This document shows positions 16,701 to 25,578 of a stretch of DNA of 45,147 bases, one piece after another (the first letter of the stretch is position 1; each line of letters opens with the position of its first letter). Origin of the DNA: Planctomycetota bacterium (GTDB lineage Bacteria > Planctomycetota > Planctomycetia > Planctomycetales > Planctomycetaceae); contig QWPB01000120.1 of assembly GCA_003671275.1 (NCBI GenBank), forward strand, positions 1-45,147, given 5' to 3'. The translations under genes and the position numbers were made by a program. The notes under the pieces are model-generated. The model did no database searches and was not told where the DNA came from. It saw only the letters and a list, made by a program, of their open reading frames with translations.

Positions 16701-17371
16701 TGCATGTGGCTCGCACGGGGGCGGGGGATACTCCGGTACAGGACTTCCAGTTCCCCGCCGGAGACCAGGTTCCAACCTGGAAGCAGCTGCTGCCGGTGGA
16801 TACCACCAACCTGATCGCCCTGACCGTTGATGGAACGCTGCTGCAGATCCGACAGCAGCAAAACCCCAGCCCGCATTTGGCGGAAGTGACCCGCATCACC
16901 CTGCCCGGCCCCACGATCGGCGAAGTGGCCATGTTTCAGGGACGCTTCGTTGTCGCCTGCGGAACGGGTGATGTTCAGCTGTTCGACGCCACCAAACTCG
17001 AACCGATCGGGCGGAGGGTGATGACGCCGGCACCGAGCGGGCCCGCCTATGTCACAGAAGCGGGTGTGCTGATCGAAACCGGTAGCGACACGCTGCATTG
17101 CCTGAACCCCGACGAGGGGCTGACGACCAAGTGGAAGCGTCCGACGGAGGGCGGTACGCTGTCAGGCCCGCCATTGATGTGGAATGGCCAGCTGATCCTG
17201 ACCTTCCGCGATGGGCAAATCCTGACCGTTGACCCCCAGACCGGCGAACCGGCTTCTGAGCAGTGGGCCTCCGGACGGCTCGACTCCGGTCCGTTCCTAT
17301 TCTCACAACAACTGTTTGTGCGAACCTGGGATGGAGGGCTGCAACGAATCACCGGCCCTGCGGCTCCGTAG
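13763..17371 (+). CDS. FHA-TM-helical repeat-beta-propeller envelope protein
   Basis: 1,202 residues. A cytoplasmic FHA-like domain (about 28-117) is followed by an acidic, Pro-rich linker and a membrane helix (about 256-280). The extracytoplasmic part has a helical TPR-like region (about 283-490) and a PQQ/quinoprotein-type beta-propeller (about 515-1200) with repeated 'D-x-x-T-G-x-x-x-W' blades such as VDTVTGLPVWRR and LNRQTGGLVWRQ. FHA domains bind phosphothreonine, but here the usual GR is Gly51-Ser52 and the usual S-x-x-H is V-x-x-H (His69), so binding may be altered or lost. The GTG start is coupled to the previous stop (GTGA overlap) with GGAGAGGA just before; ATG 13817 or 13835 are alternatives. 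The propeller could play a TolB- or BamB-like role. That is inference. Confidence 0.82.
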   Translation: MTPPSLRGLAGNHKLPLSMGRHQSMALLEIIHLTGGIERRDLYKRQPMSIGSHPSNDLRIDEEGVEVMHARVSWNKDSWEVVAAGTASIELNGTEVHKARLRSGDTMRFGAIDVRFMDPDAPVPQEEPIGLKADSEEIKVAQKVSKSVPVKSPPVKKSDAELAKSLELLAHEAPATGKKASKHDEPLEVVDDEERPPARSSKTPPKAARATADDEVFEETPEDDSHASPARPGILDKVKDAIGSKPQRPGDMDPVKSPLVLGLLGGSILLVLIGLTFYFIADRRTTIQIYDEAVGLVDSQKYNVGIKALEEFVEYFPEHEKTPEALAKIGLAKVDQAATANSNYPEGLKLLREFVGQQRDIPGFDALKDQVATRAGDISLAAATLAGKQTNPGLFATVDSARTMLVTYSSESVPPTQKLREIDDARRAAERAINKTKDFRTKTEAIKQAIAGKQPMIALAIRRDLLSNYPDFMTHKEVRDLMVQTLELERSLVTSEEPATAAQTADSEILPAPKVLAFNARSRTDQVSENQVVWSLAKDCLYGVDTVTGLPVWRRAVGADLPFFPLEESSLPSLIVYDSERDELLRLNRQTGGLVWRQTIGVRVQGQPLLDGGQIYLTTEDHSLLKIDMQSGTIISQVKFSQPVIGPAVSGDEHLVVIGDQDVSYLLSRRPLACVGVSYLGQKAQSVQAPLVSMGPYVLFVENQSEQAATLRLLKQDSATTVGEVAQAPVVGMVVDEPVIRGRDLFVPSSVERVSAFSVSDTTGEKPLTVGPTFQVQGAQGSPIFLTPGPEGQVWMASSALRRLQLVADVIQSDSNVAAVGLSSQPIQSQGEYLFNARRRPFTDAVTLTQTLREKLTSDWQVITGAQLLATATFEGETPSLIAVNEAGATFRLTPAQLSESGFQTEAATRLPVDDATKDRLYGGALADSQIAVACSEPQARMWVINRLGLVDRQAPLPANPQGRPIPLGKKIVVPLVGRLHVARTGAGDTPVQDFQFPAGDQVPTWKQLLPVDTTNLIALTVDGTLLQIRQQQNPSPHLAEVTRITLPGPTIGEVAMFQGRFVVACGTGDVQLFDATKLEPIGRRVMTPAPSGPAYVTEAGVLIETGSDTLHCLNPDEGLTTKWKRPTEGGTLSGPPLMWNGQLILTFRDGQILTVDPQTGEPASEQWASGRLDSGPFLFSQQLFVRTWDGGLQRITGPAAP

Positions 17372-17424
17372 TCCCAGCCAAGATGCGGTAGACCAAGTCG
17401 GCACGGTTGTGAGGAGAAAGCGCC

Positions 17425-19884
17425 ATGGGGCGATGGGCGCGACAATTTGTACTGGGTGTGGCCGTAGCGCTACTCGTTTTGAGTCGCACCACGGGCCGGG
17501 CCACGGGCCAGGAGGCCCCTCCGGCGGAATCCACCCCGGCAGCAGCTCCTGCGGCGGAGCCGAAGCCCACGATCAGTGAGGACCAGCTGCCAATGATCGG
17601 GGACATGGCCGTGCCCGACGCGAAGGCATTGCTGACCGGTCCGCTGCGTGACTGGGTAGTTCTTATCACCGACAAGGTTCTGGTCGTTGAATCGATCGTC
17701 CCCCGGCCCGACACACTGGCGAAACGTGTTCTTGAAATCGAAGCCAAGCAGAAATCCAAACAAGGCCTGACGGGCGATGACCTGGAAAAGGTCAAACAGG
17801 AGTACGACGATCTCCAGTACCTGTACTTCACCGTTCCTGAACAATCCGCCGCCCCCGAAGTCCGCATTCCCCTCAAGAACATTCGGCAGATCATTCACCA
17901 TGAAGATCTGATGCTGAAGCGAATGCAGCTACTCGTCGAAGAGGGGAACATCGATCTGGCCCTGGAGTTCCTGAATTGGATGCTCGACAAGGTTCCCACG
18001 TGGCCCGGGTTAAGCGAACAGACCAATGCGCTGCTGATGGCCGATGCCAAGCTGCGCATCGCGGCCGGACGCCTGGAGGACGCGCTGGTTCCTCTCCAAG
18101 AGATTCACTCCCGACAGAGTGACTACGTGGGAGTGACTGAAGCCGTTGGCAATGTCCTTCAAACGATGTCACTGGCTGCGGCGGAGCAGGAAGACTATCC
18201 CCAGGCCCACCACCATCTGGAACGGCTGCGAGCGCTCTACCCAAACCATCCGCAAGTGACTTCGATTTCCAGCGGACTGGAACAGCGAGCTGCGGAAATG
18301 CTGACTCGGGCAGAAGAAGCCTACAAGGCCGAACGCTATGACGAAGCTCCCGGATACGCGGAACAGGCGGCCGTAATCTGGCCCAAACTGAAGAATCTTA
18401 AAGAGCGTCACAAACCGATCGTCGAGCGATTTCAGCGACTGCATGTGGGAGTGGTCCGCCTGACCGGAGAGCCGACGGCATTCCCGGTGCCAATCGACGC
18501 TGAACTGCGAGAAGAGCGACTGCATCGCACGCCGCTGTTCTCGCTGGACCGGATGGTGAATGGCACCGCTCAGTACCGCACCCGATACTTCAGTGAATGG
18601 GAACCGTACGATCTGGGACGGCGAATTCGCTTTGAACTTCGTTCCTCCCGCCAGCCCTGGGAGTCCCAACCCCAATTGGAGGCTCCGCAAGTGGTGGCCC
18701 TGCTCCAGGCCAAGATCGATCCCGCGAGCGATCAGTTTGATGATCGACTGGCCGATTCCATCCGGACTATTGAACTGAAGTCCCCGCGAGAATTTGTGGT
18801 CTCCTTCCAGCGCGTTCCGGCCCGGATCGAGGCCCTGTTCGCGTCGATCTACCCGGCAGCTCCGACCGATCCGATGACCGAGGGAACCGGCTTCCGGCTG
18901 GCCCTCCATGAAGCGGATCAGGTCATCTTCCGACGAGCCCGCCCCGAACCTCCCAAGCTGCCCCAATATCATGTTGCCGAGGTCGTGGAACACAAGTATC
19001 AGAACTACGACCGGGCGGTGCAGGCTCTGCTGCGGGGAGAAGTGTCGCTGATCCCGAACTTGCCCGACTGGTACATACGCCGGTTGCAAGCGGACGACGA
19101 TGCGAAGAAAGAGTTCGACATTCTCAAATACAGCCTGCCTCACACGCACGTCATCCTGTTCCACCCCGACAGCCCGGCGGGGAAAAGCCGTGACTTGCGG
19201 CGGGCTCTGGCCTATGCGATTGACCGCGACACCCTGCTCAAAGACACCGTTTTACGTGATCCCACGTCCGCCCATGGCCGCCTGATCGAGTCCCCCTTCC
19301 CCAGCTTCAGCTATGGCAACAGTCTTCAGGCCCGCAAGGTACAGTTCGATCTGTCGGCGGCGATTGCCATGGCGGTGGCTGGCGGTCAGCAGCTGGGGGG
19401 CACCGCCCTGCCAACACTGCGAATGGTGGTTCCGCCTTCCCAAGTAGAACGGGCGGCGGCGGAGGAGCTGGTCCGGTCCTGGAAGCGAATCGGCATCACC
19501 GTGGAGATCGTTCCCGATGATGCCGGACCGCAAACCAAGTACGACCTGCTCTACCAGTCCGGAACATTTCCGGAGCCCGTCGTGGACTGGTGGCCGCTGG
19601 TCACCCAGAGCAGCCGCCCGAATCTCAGCGACCTGTTCACAAAGCCGGACTGGCTGCGGCAGCAGATGGTCGACCTGGACCGAACTGCGGACTGGACACT
19701 GGCGACCAGGCAGTGCCAGGAACTGCATCGGCGACTGTCCGTCGAGGCGGCCTACCTGCCATTGTTCGAAGTCGATGGCTATCTGGTGATTCGCAAAAAT
19801 ACCCGGGGTGTTCCCCAGGAGCCACTGCACGCGTATGACCAGCTCGACCGCTGGTATCTCGAGGCCATGCTTCCCACTCCCTAG
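17425..19884 (+). CDS. extracellular solute-binding protein family 5 with N-terminal helical-repeat region
   Basis: 819 residues. A signal peptide (about 1-28) is followed by an Ala/Pro-rich stretch, a TPR-like helical region (about 150-310) and a family 5 solute-binding fold (about 320-815). The fold is shown by FSEWEPYDLGRRIRFELR and the family hallmark DLRRALAYAIDRDTLL near 590-605. Family 5 proteins (OppA/DppA type) bind peptides or other ligands for ABC import and are normally 500-550 residues. The extra 300 N-terminal residues and the absence of any Opp permease nearby suggest a binding or structural role within the ExbB/ExbD cluster. GAGGAGAAA at 17411-17419 gives a strong start. Confidence 0.82.
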   Translation: MGRWARQFVLGVAVALLVLSRTTGRATGQEAPPAESTPAAAPAAEPKPTISEDQLPMIGDMAVPDAKALLTGPLRDWVVLITDKVLVVESIVPRPDTLAKRVLEIEAKQKSKQGLTGDDLEKVKQEYDDLQYLYFTVPEQSAAPEVRIPLKNIRQIIHHEDLMLKRMQLLVEEGNIDLALEFLNWMLDKVPTWPGLSEQTNALLMADAKLRIAAGRLEDALVPLQEIHSRQSDYVGVTEAVGNVLQTMSLAAAEQEDYPQAHHHLERLRALYPNHPQVTSISSGLEQRAAEMLTRAEEAYKAERYDEAPGYAEQAAVIWPKLKNLKERHKPIVERFQRLHVGVVRLTGEPTAFPVPIDAELREERLHRTPLFSLDRMVNGTAQYRTRYFSEWEPYDLGRRIRFELRSSRQPWESQPQLEAPQVVALLQAKIDPASDQFDDRLADSIRTIELKSPREFVVSFQRVPARIEALFASIYPAAPTDPMTEGTGFRLALHEADQVIFRRARPEPPKLPQYHVAEVVEHKYQNYDRAVQALLRGEVSLIPNLPDWYIRRLQADDDAKKEFDILKYSLPHTHVILFHPDSPAGKSRDLRRALAYAIDRDTLLKDTVLRDPTSAHGRLIESPFPSFSYGNSLQARKVQFDLSAAIAMAVAGGQQLGGTALPTLRMVVPPSQVERAAAEELVRSWKRIGITVEIVPDDAGPQTKYDLLYQSGTFPEPVVDWWPLVTQSSRPNLSDLFTKPDWLRQQMVDLDRTADWTLATRQCQELHRRLSVEAAYLPLFEVDGYLVIRKNTRGVPQEPLHAYDQLDRWYLEAMLPTP

Positions 19885-19944
19885 TGCCACACTCACGACT
19901 GCCACTCATCCGGTGGTTCCCGCATCCGGGTGACCGAAAGATCC

Positions 19945-21558
19945 ATGAACACTTCACCCCGGTATCCACTGGCATCATTCCGCAGCCTGGCGGTGTTTCT
20001 GGTATTGGTTTTCATTCTGGGAGCCAGCCCGATCCTGGCCCAGAAGGCCGCACCGGCCACAGCCCCGACGGCGGCCCAGCCGATTACGGCCCCAGTCACA
20101 ACGCCCCCGGTCACAACGGCCCCAGTCACCCCCTCGGCGTCATCCGTTTCGACAGGCCCTGCTCCGCTTAAAATCACCAAGCCCAATCTCTCCAAACCGG
20201 CGGTAATCCCCTACGACCAGCAGCCCTACCGGATCTCGATTACGCTGGGAATTGATCCCGCACTAGGAATGCCCCCCCGGGAATCCGACCGGCTGGTGGC
20301 CCAGCTGCGAGATCAATTACTGGCTCGCGTGGGAGCCGCATGGAATGCTCAGGTCACGCTGGCGGAGCCCCGCGATCCGACATCCCATGATACTCTGGCC
20401 CTGCGTTCGGCGACGGACTGGACAGCAGCCATCGGAGCTTCCCCGATTGATAAGAAACTGGCACTGACGTTGGATCGCGTGGGAACCAAGTATCGGCTCG
20501 CCGGAATCGAGTGGGACCGTACGACGGAGCAAATCACGCCGGTCATGACGCGGGAGGCGTTCGACCGTCGCCGCCTGAGTGTCTTGGCCACGGACCTTTC
20601 GCTGGCCCTGTTCCGTCCGCTGGTCTCCGTGACCGCAGTGACTGAGAACGCTGTGGAATTAAGGATTCGCGGCGGTGACTTTCTGCCTGCGGATGCGACA
20701 GCCACCCCGTTTCAGGTGGGCGACCATCTGACCACGTATATCCGGCACTACGACAAGAAACATGAACTGCGACGAATTCAGGAGATCCCCTGGAGCTACC
20801 TGCAGGTCGATCTGGTCGATCGGGGCTTCATTCGAGCCACCCAAATCACCCCTTTCAAATCTCCCCTGGCTGCCAGCAAGCGTCGAGCGGAGTCCTTCGC
20901 CATGAAGGTCAATCCCTATTTTCCTTCGAGTACCGTGACAATTATTCCTCGCGGGAAGCCCGATGCCCCGCTGGCAGGTTACCGAATCGAGTTGCTGAAT
21001 CGCGACGAAAGCAAAACCGACCCGGTAGCCGACCGCCTCAAGATTCGAACCAACCGGGCCGGACAGGTCGTCCTGCCGGTAGACGCCGCCCACCGGCTCC
21101 AGACGTTGATCGTCTACAGCGGAGCGTCACCTCTGGCTCGGGTCCCGATCATCCCCGGGCACGCTCCAACGCTGCAGCTGAATGTTCCAGATGACACCCC
21201 CCGCATGAACGTGGAGGCGGAAACCGAACTGCTCCAAAGCGAACTGGTGGACACCGTGGCTCGGAGGCATGTGATGATGGCTCGGGCTCGGGCTGCTGCT
21301 CAAAAAGGCAACTTCGAACAGGTTACCGAATTCCAAAAGCAGATCAGCGAACTCCCCACCCTGGAGCAGTTTCAAAAGCGAATCGAGAACTTGCGTCTAC
21401 CGGGAGTCCAGGCCGCCCGCAACAAGAAGGACAAGACGCAGGAAACTCGGATTACCAAGCTCTGCGATAAAATCAACAAGCAAGCAATGGAACATCTGGC
21501 TCCAACCACCTTGGTGGAGTTCGAGGCCGAGATGAGTGAGCTGAAAAAGGCGAATTAG
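19945..21558 (+). CDS. secreted protein of unknown function, end of cluster 1
   Basis: 537 residues from ATG 19945 (a GTG at 19930 would add 5). A signal peptide (about 1-36, ending near ILAQ) is followed by a Pro/Thr/Ala-rich tract (about 38-75), a mixed beta-rich middle (about 90-430) and a charged helical C-terminus (about 425-537) that may be a coiled coil. No family was recognised. It is the last gene of the same-strand run, 60 nt after the solute-binding gene, so an extracytoplasmic role with that cluster is likely. The next gene (sthA) follows after 74 nt and may or may not share the transcript. Confidence 0.7.
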   Translation: MNTSPRYPLASFRSLAVFLVLVFILGASPILAQKAAPATAPTAAQPITAPVTTPPVTTAPVTPSASSVSTGPAPLKITKPNLSKPAVIPYDQQPYRISITLGIDPALGMPPRESDRLVAQLRDQLLARVGAAWNAQVTLAEPRDPTSHDTLALRSATDWTAAIGASPIDKKLALTLDRVGTKYRLAGIEWDRTTEQITPVMTREAFDRRRLSVLATDLSLALFRPLVSVTAVTENAVELRIRGGDFLPADATATPFQVGDHLTTYIRHYDKKHELRRIQEIPWSYLQVDLVDRGFIRATQITPFKSPLAASKRRAESFAMKVNPYFPSSTVTIIPRGKPDAPLAGYRIELLNRDESKTDPVADRLKIRTNRAGQVVLPVDAAHRLQTLIVYSGASPLARVPIIPGHAPTLQLNVPDDTPRMNVEAETELLQSELVDTVARRHVMMARARAAAQKGNFEQVTEFQKQISELPTLEQFQKRIENLRLPGVQAARNKKDKTQETRITKLCDKINKQAMEHLAPTTLVEFEAEMSELKKAN

Positions 21559-21632
21559 TCTCAGCAGATCTCATTGGATTCGGCGTTCCTTCTGGAAGAG
21601 CGGGTGTCTACGATTCCCCCGGAGTCCCGCGC

Positions 21633-23069
21633 GTGGTGGAGTCGCGCCCTGTTCCTCTGGAGGCAAGCCCCGTGGCAGCCGACTTTGAGTTTGATGTCGT
21701 GGTCATCGGATCTGGCCCCGGCGGCGAAGGCGCCGCCATGCAGGCGGTCAAGCATGGCCTGCGGGTGGGCCTGGTCGAACGCATGCCCCAGATTGGGGGG
21801 AGCTGCACTCATACCGGGACGATTCCGAGCAAGGCACTGCGGTTTGCAATCTTCCAGGCCATGGAGTTCCGCTCGAACCCATTATTTCGTTCACTGGGTA
21901 CAGCCACCGATATCACGCTCCCCCTGCTTCGCCGCTCCGCCCAGAAGGTGATTGACCAGCAGGTCAAGATGCGGCAGAGTTTTTACGACCGCAATGATGT
22001 GTCGATCTTCGGGGGTGCGGCCCGCTTTCTCGATGTCAATTCGGTCGAATTGCAACTGCCGGATGGGGGCCGGACCGTCTTGTCGGCGAAGAATTTTGTG
22101 ATCGCCACGGGAGCCCGCCCCTACCGTCCGGAGAGCGTCGACTTTTCACACCCCAGCATCTTCGACAGCGATACGATCCTGTCACTCAATCACGACATCA
22201 AGTCGATCACTGTCTACGGGGCTGGGGTGGTCGGTTGCGAATATGCATCGATGTTTCGCAACATGGAGGTGAAGGTCAATCTCGTGAATACGCGAGATAA
22301 ACTGCTCGATTATCTGGATGAGGAGATCATCGACGCCCTGAGCTACCATTTGCGGGAACGCGGCATCCTGATTCGCAACCGCGAAGAGTACCAGCAGATT
22401 GAATGCTGTTCCGATGGGGTCATCCTGCACCTGAAGTCGGGTAAGAAACTCAAGACCGATGCCCTGCTGTGGGCGGCCGGACGGACGGGTAACACTGAGG
22501 ACATGGGCCTGGAGAATGTGGGCATCCAGCCTGACCAACGCAGCAACCTGACCGTGAATGCCCAGTATCAGACAGCGGCGCCGAATATCTATGCGGTCGG
22601 GGACGTGATCGGCTTCCCGGCACTGGCCAGTGCCGCGTACATGCAGGGGCGGGCTGCGGCCAGCCACATTCTCGGCGAAGGGGATTTGAATCAGATCTGC
22701 GACATACCAACCGGTATCTATACCAGTCCGGAGATCAGCTCACTTGGCAAGACCGAGAAGGAATTGACTGAGTCCAAGACTCCCTACGAAGTGGGGCATG
22801 CGCATTTCAAGAGCCTGGCCCGCGCCCAGATCACGGGTCAGACCGCCGGAATGCTGAAGCTGCTGTTTCATCGCGAGACGCTGGAACTGCTGGGCATTCA
22901 CTGCTTCGGCGCAAACGCGAGTGAGATTATCCACATCGGCCAGGCCATCCTGATGCAGCCCCGACCGTACAACACGCTCAAATACTTCGTCACGACAACG
23001 TTCAACTACCCAACGATGGCCGAGGCGTACCGCGTCGCGGCCCTCAACGGGCTCAATCGGTTGTTCTGA
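21633..23069 (+). CDS. sthA: soluble pyridine nucleotide transhydrogenase
   Basis: 478 residues. It is an FAD enzyme that exchanges hydride between NADPH and NAD+ in the cytoplasm. The FAD site [10 protein letters not shown] is at 26-35 and the NAD(P) site [12 protein letters not shown] near 190-205. In the active-site segment [13 protein letters not shown] the first redox cysteine position is Cys58 but the second is Thr63, which separates SthA from lipoamide dehydrogenase and glutathione reductase. The C-terminal [19 protein letters not shown] is nearly identical to that of E. coli SthA as I recall it. It starts at GTG 21633 with GGAG 8 nt upstream. Confidence in the function is high. Confidence 0.95.
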   Translation: MVESRPVPLEASPVAADFEFDVVVIGSGPGGEGAAMQAVKHGLRVGLVERMPQIGGSCTHTGTIPSKALRFAIFQAMEFRSNPLFRSLGTATDITLPLLRRSAQKVIDQQVKMRQSFYDRNDVSIFGGAARFLDVNSVELQLPDGGRTVLSAKNFVIATGARPYRPESVDFSHPSIFDSDTILSLNHDIKSITVYGAGVVGCEYASMFRNMEVKVNLVNTRDKLLDYLDEEIIDALSYHLRERGILIRNREEYQQIECCSDGVILHLKSGKKLKTDALLWAAGRTGNTEDMGLENVGIQPDQRSNLTVNAQYQTAAPNIYAVGDVIGFPALASAAYMQGRAAASHILGEGDLNQICDIPTGIYTSPEISSLGKTEKELTESKTPYEVGHAHFKSLARAQITGQTAGMLKLLFHRETLELLGIHCFGANASEIIHIGQAILMQPRPYNTLKYFVTTTFNYPTMAEAYRVAALNGLNRLF

Positions 23070-23161
23070 GACTCATGCTCGCGACGCTGATTCACGACCG
23101 CTACTGTATGTGACAGCCACTCACGTGGCAGTTCTGTTCTGCACTTTCCGGCACGTCCTCC

Positions 23162-24052
23162 ATGTCACGCATGCCCCTGCTTCAATCCGAAATCCCTGGA
23201 ATCCCGGTCCGTCGCGGCAAAGTGCGAGACGTTTATGATTACGGAGATCGGTTGCTGCTGGTCGCATCCGATCGGATCAGTGCTTTCGATTGGGTTCTCC
23301 CCACGGGCATCCCGGACAAAGGCCGCGTGCTCACCAAGATCAGTGAGTTCTGGTTTGCCCACCTAGGTATGCCACATCATCTGCTGAGCATGGACCCCCG
23401 AGTGGTACCGCTTCCGGCGAGTGTCGACCCCGAGCCCCTTCGGGGCCGCAGCATGGTCGTTCGCAAGTCGAACGTCGTTCCCATCGAATGTGTGGTACGC
23501 GGTTATCTGGCCGGTTCCGGGTGGAAAGAGTACCGGCAATCCCAATCCGTCTGTGGTGTTCCACTGCCCTCGGGACTGGTGGAATGCAGCCAGCTGCCCG
23601 AGCCCATCTTCACCCCTGCGACCAAGGCGGAAGAAGGGCACGATGAGAACATCCCGTTTGCCCGGATGTGCGAAATTGTCGGACGGGAAGTTGCCACAAC
23701 GCTCCGAGATCGCAGCCTGGAGATCTACCGCCGGGGCTCCGAACATGCCCGAACGCGGGGCATTATTATTGCCGACACCAAGTTTGAATTCGGTGTCGTC
23801 GACGGAGAAATCATCCTGATCGATGAGGTGCTGACGCCGGACAGTTCCCGCTTCTGGCCGGAAGACCGCTACATGCCCGGAAAGGGGCAACCCTCGTTCG
23901 ACAAACAGTTTGTCCGTGACTGGCTGGAATCGACTTCCTGGGACAAGAACTCACCGCCGCCCGCCCTGCCGCCGGATGTGGTGACACACACACGTTCTCA
24001 ATACATCGAAGCGTATGAGCGGCTGTCTGGGCTGACATTCGAGTGGAAGTAG
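23162..24052 (+). CDS. purC: SAICAR synthase (purine biosynthesis)
   Basis: 296 residues. It joins aspartate to carboxyaminoimidazole ribonucleotide with ATP to make SAICAR. The signature [20 protein letters not shown] starts near residue 19, and the later [20 protein letters not shown] and DSSRFW segments are typical. It is longer than the enteric enzyme (about 237) and matches the longer form also found in yeast and several bacterial phyla. It follows sthA by 92 nt, with a short hairpin (GCCAC-tcac-GTGGC, 23114-23127) between them. It converges with the small membrane protein gene, 7 nt apart. Confidence 0.95.
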   Translation: MSRMPLLQSEIPGIPVRRGKVRDVYDYGDRLLLVASDRISAFDWVLPTGIPDKGRVLTKISEFWFAHLGMPHHLLSMDPRVVPLPASVDPEPLRGRSMVVRKSNVVPIECVVRGYLAGSGWKEYRQSQSVCGVPLPSGLVECSQLPEPIFTPATKAEEGHDENIPFARMCEIVGREVATTLRDRSLEIYRRGSEHARTRGIIIADTKFEFGVVDGEIILIDEVLTPDSSRFWPEDRYMPGKGQPSFDKQFVRDWLESTSWDKNSPPPALPPDVVTHTRSQYIEAYERLSGLTFEWK

Positions 24053-24059
24053 CGGCCCG

Positions 24060-24590
24060 CTACGAGCGAGGCTCACGATGGGGCTTCGGATGAAACGTCG
24101 CTCCGGGTCGATACGGCTCGGTCCGAAGGGGAGCGGCATTCCTTCGAGAGTCATCGGCGGCCACGGAGGAGGCGGGAGTGCGCGGTTCGTACTTGGAACG
24201 GGCCGGCCCCAACCCGCCGGTTTTACGGACATACGAGCGGTCACCCGGGGCCACCTCACGATAAATCCGACGCAAGTACCCATCCAACCCGCCATCGGCA
24301 CTGCGCAGTGGGTTCGCAAAGACGCCGCGAGCCCGGGGAGCGGACAACGTTCGGGGAGCGGAGTACGGCTCGTCGGAATCGATCGTTTCAAAAAACCGCT
24401 GAGCGACGACAATCGCCAGAATCGCCATTGCGATCAGGGCCAGACAAGTCAACAGGACAATCAGAGCCGCCTGCACCGGACGGTCAAAGCCGACCCAGTC
24501 CGCCAGCAGATAGGTCAGTGTGAACGCAGCCCCCGTCAGCGCCACAAAGATCCGTACGGTCCGCCGAATGGCTTCCAGTTCTCCGTCCAT
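24060..24590 (-). CDS. small two-span membrane protein of unknown function
   Basis: 176 residues. Two close hydrophobic helices (about 13-33 and 38-62) are followed by a long polar tail (65-176) rich in Arg, Pro and Ser that looks disordered. No family was recognised. The N-terminus MDGELEAIRRTVRIF is well formed and its frame is far more protein-like than the Arg/Gly-rich frame on the other strand. It ends 7 nt from the purC stop. The two helices with a cytoplasmic-looking basic tail could serve as an anchor, but no partner is evident. Confidence 0.7.
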   Translation of the reverse strand: MDGELEAIRRTVRIFVALTGAAFTLTYLLADWVGFDRPVQAALIVLLTCLALIAMAILAIVVAQRFFETIDSDEPYSAPRTLSAPRARGVFANPLRSADGGLDGYLRRIYREVAPGDRSYVRKTGGLGPARSKYEPRTPASSVAADDSRRNAAPLRTEPYRPGATFHPKPHREPRS

Positions 24591-24866
24591 AGTTCACCGT
24601 CCCTGGCGTACTTTGAGGCCCGCCCGTCCTCTGAGCTTTCCGAACCTCCCCACACTGTCACGCGGCGGGACGTTATCGCAACCGGATGGAGCATCGCAAG
24701 ATGGATTCGGCGGTGGCCCTCCTGCGCGGGAGGATTCACCCGATCGGGGAAGGCAATTTCCGCGATGTTGACCGTTAGCTTCCGATCCGGGGATCAGTAT
24801 GATGGCGAACTCGTACTGGCTGGGGCCGGTGCGTAACCCGATGAACTGACGGACGGCATCCACTCC

Positions 24867-25520
24867 ATGATCGTAACCATTGACGGCCCCGCCGGAGTGG
24901 GCAAGAGCACCGCTGCCCGGCGGCTGGCTGAACGACTGGGATACGACTTTCTCGACACGGGAGCCATGTATCGGGCCGTGGCAGTCGTTTGTCTGGAACG
25001 GAACTGGGATCCGGCGGAGGTTGAACTGTCGGCCCGGGTGGCCCGCGAGGTGCGGATCGAGACGCTGTCGGGACAGGTTCTCTGCAATGGCGTCGATTTC
25101 GCGGACCGGATTCGAACCCCTACAGTGAGTCAGGCCGCATCGATCGTCGCTCAGAATCCCGACGTCCGGGAGGCCCTCGTTCGCCAGCAGAGAGATGCCG
25201 GATGCAATCGCGACATCGTCACCGAAGGCCGGGATCAGGGAACCATTGTCTTTCCCCATGCCGAGTGCAAGTTCTTTCTGACAGCCGAGGCCCAGGAACG
25301 GGCGCTGCGGCGGCATCGGGAGCTATCGGTAGCGGGTCATGAAATCGAGATCGCGGAACTCATGCGGCTGCAAAAGGAACGAGACGACCGCGACGAGATG
25401 CGGTCCGTGGCTCCCTTGAAGCCCGCGGACGATGCCGTGATCGTCGATACCACGGGAAAAACACCGGACGAGGTGCTGGACGAACTGGTCCAGATCGTTC
25501 GAACCCGGCAGCCCCGATAG
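24867..25520 (+). CDS. cmk: (d)CMP kinase
   Basis: 217 residues. It phosphorylates CMP and dCMP with ATP in pyrimidine nucleotide metabolism. The P-loop GPAGVGKST is at 7-15, LDTGAMYRAVA follows near 31-41, and the CMP-binding EGRDQGTIVFP segment lies near 115-125. It ends with a typical LDELVQIV helix. A TATGAT hexamer at 24798-24803 could be the -10 of its promoter, with no good -35. The TVP38-family gene follows 58 nt downstream. Confidence 0.95.
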   Translation: MIVTIDGPAGVGKSTAARRLAERLGYDFLDTGAMYRAVAVVCLERNWDPAEVELSARVAREVRIETLSGQVLCNGVDFADRIRTPTVSQAASIVAQNPDVREALVRQQRDAGCNRDIVTEGRDQGTIVFPHAECKFFLTAEAQERALRRHRELSVAGHEIEIAELMRLQKERDDRDEMRSVAPLKPADDAVIVDTTGKTPDEVLDELVQIVRTRQPR

Positions 25521-25578
25521 GCCACGGAAAGCACCGTCGTAATCTTCGTGTTCCAACATCCGCAGATTGGCTTCGGAC

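Noticed and set aside
21633-23069. dihydrolipoamide dehydrogenase
   Set aside because: The second redox cysteine is Thr63 and the C-terminal segment is that of SthA.
24078-24836. 252-codon open frame on the plus strand
   Set aside because: Arg/Gly-rich with no domain; the minus-strand two-span protein is a better gene here and the frame also runs over a non-coding gap.
25095-25125. tRNA T-loop-like GGTTCGAATCC on the minus strand
   Set aside because: It lies inside cmk, and no acceptor, D or anticodon stem can be built around it.
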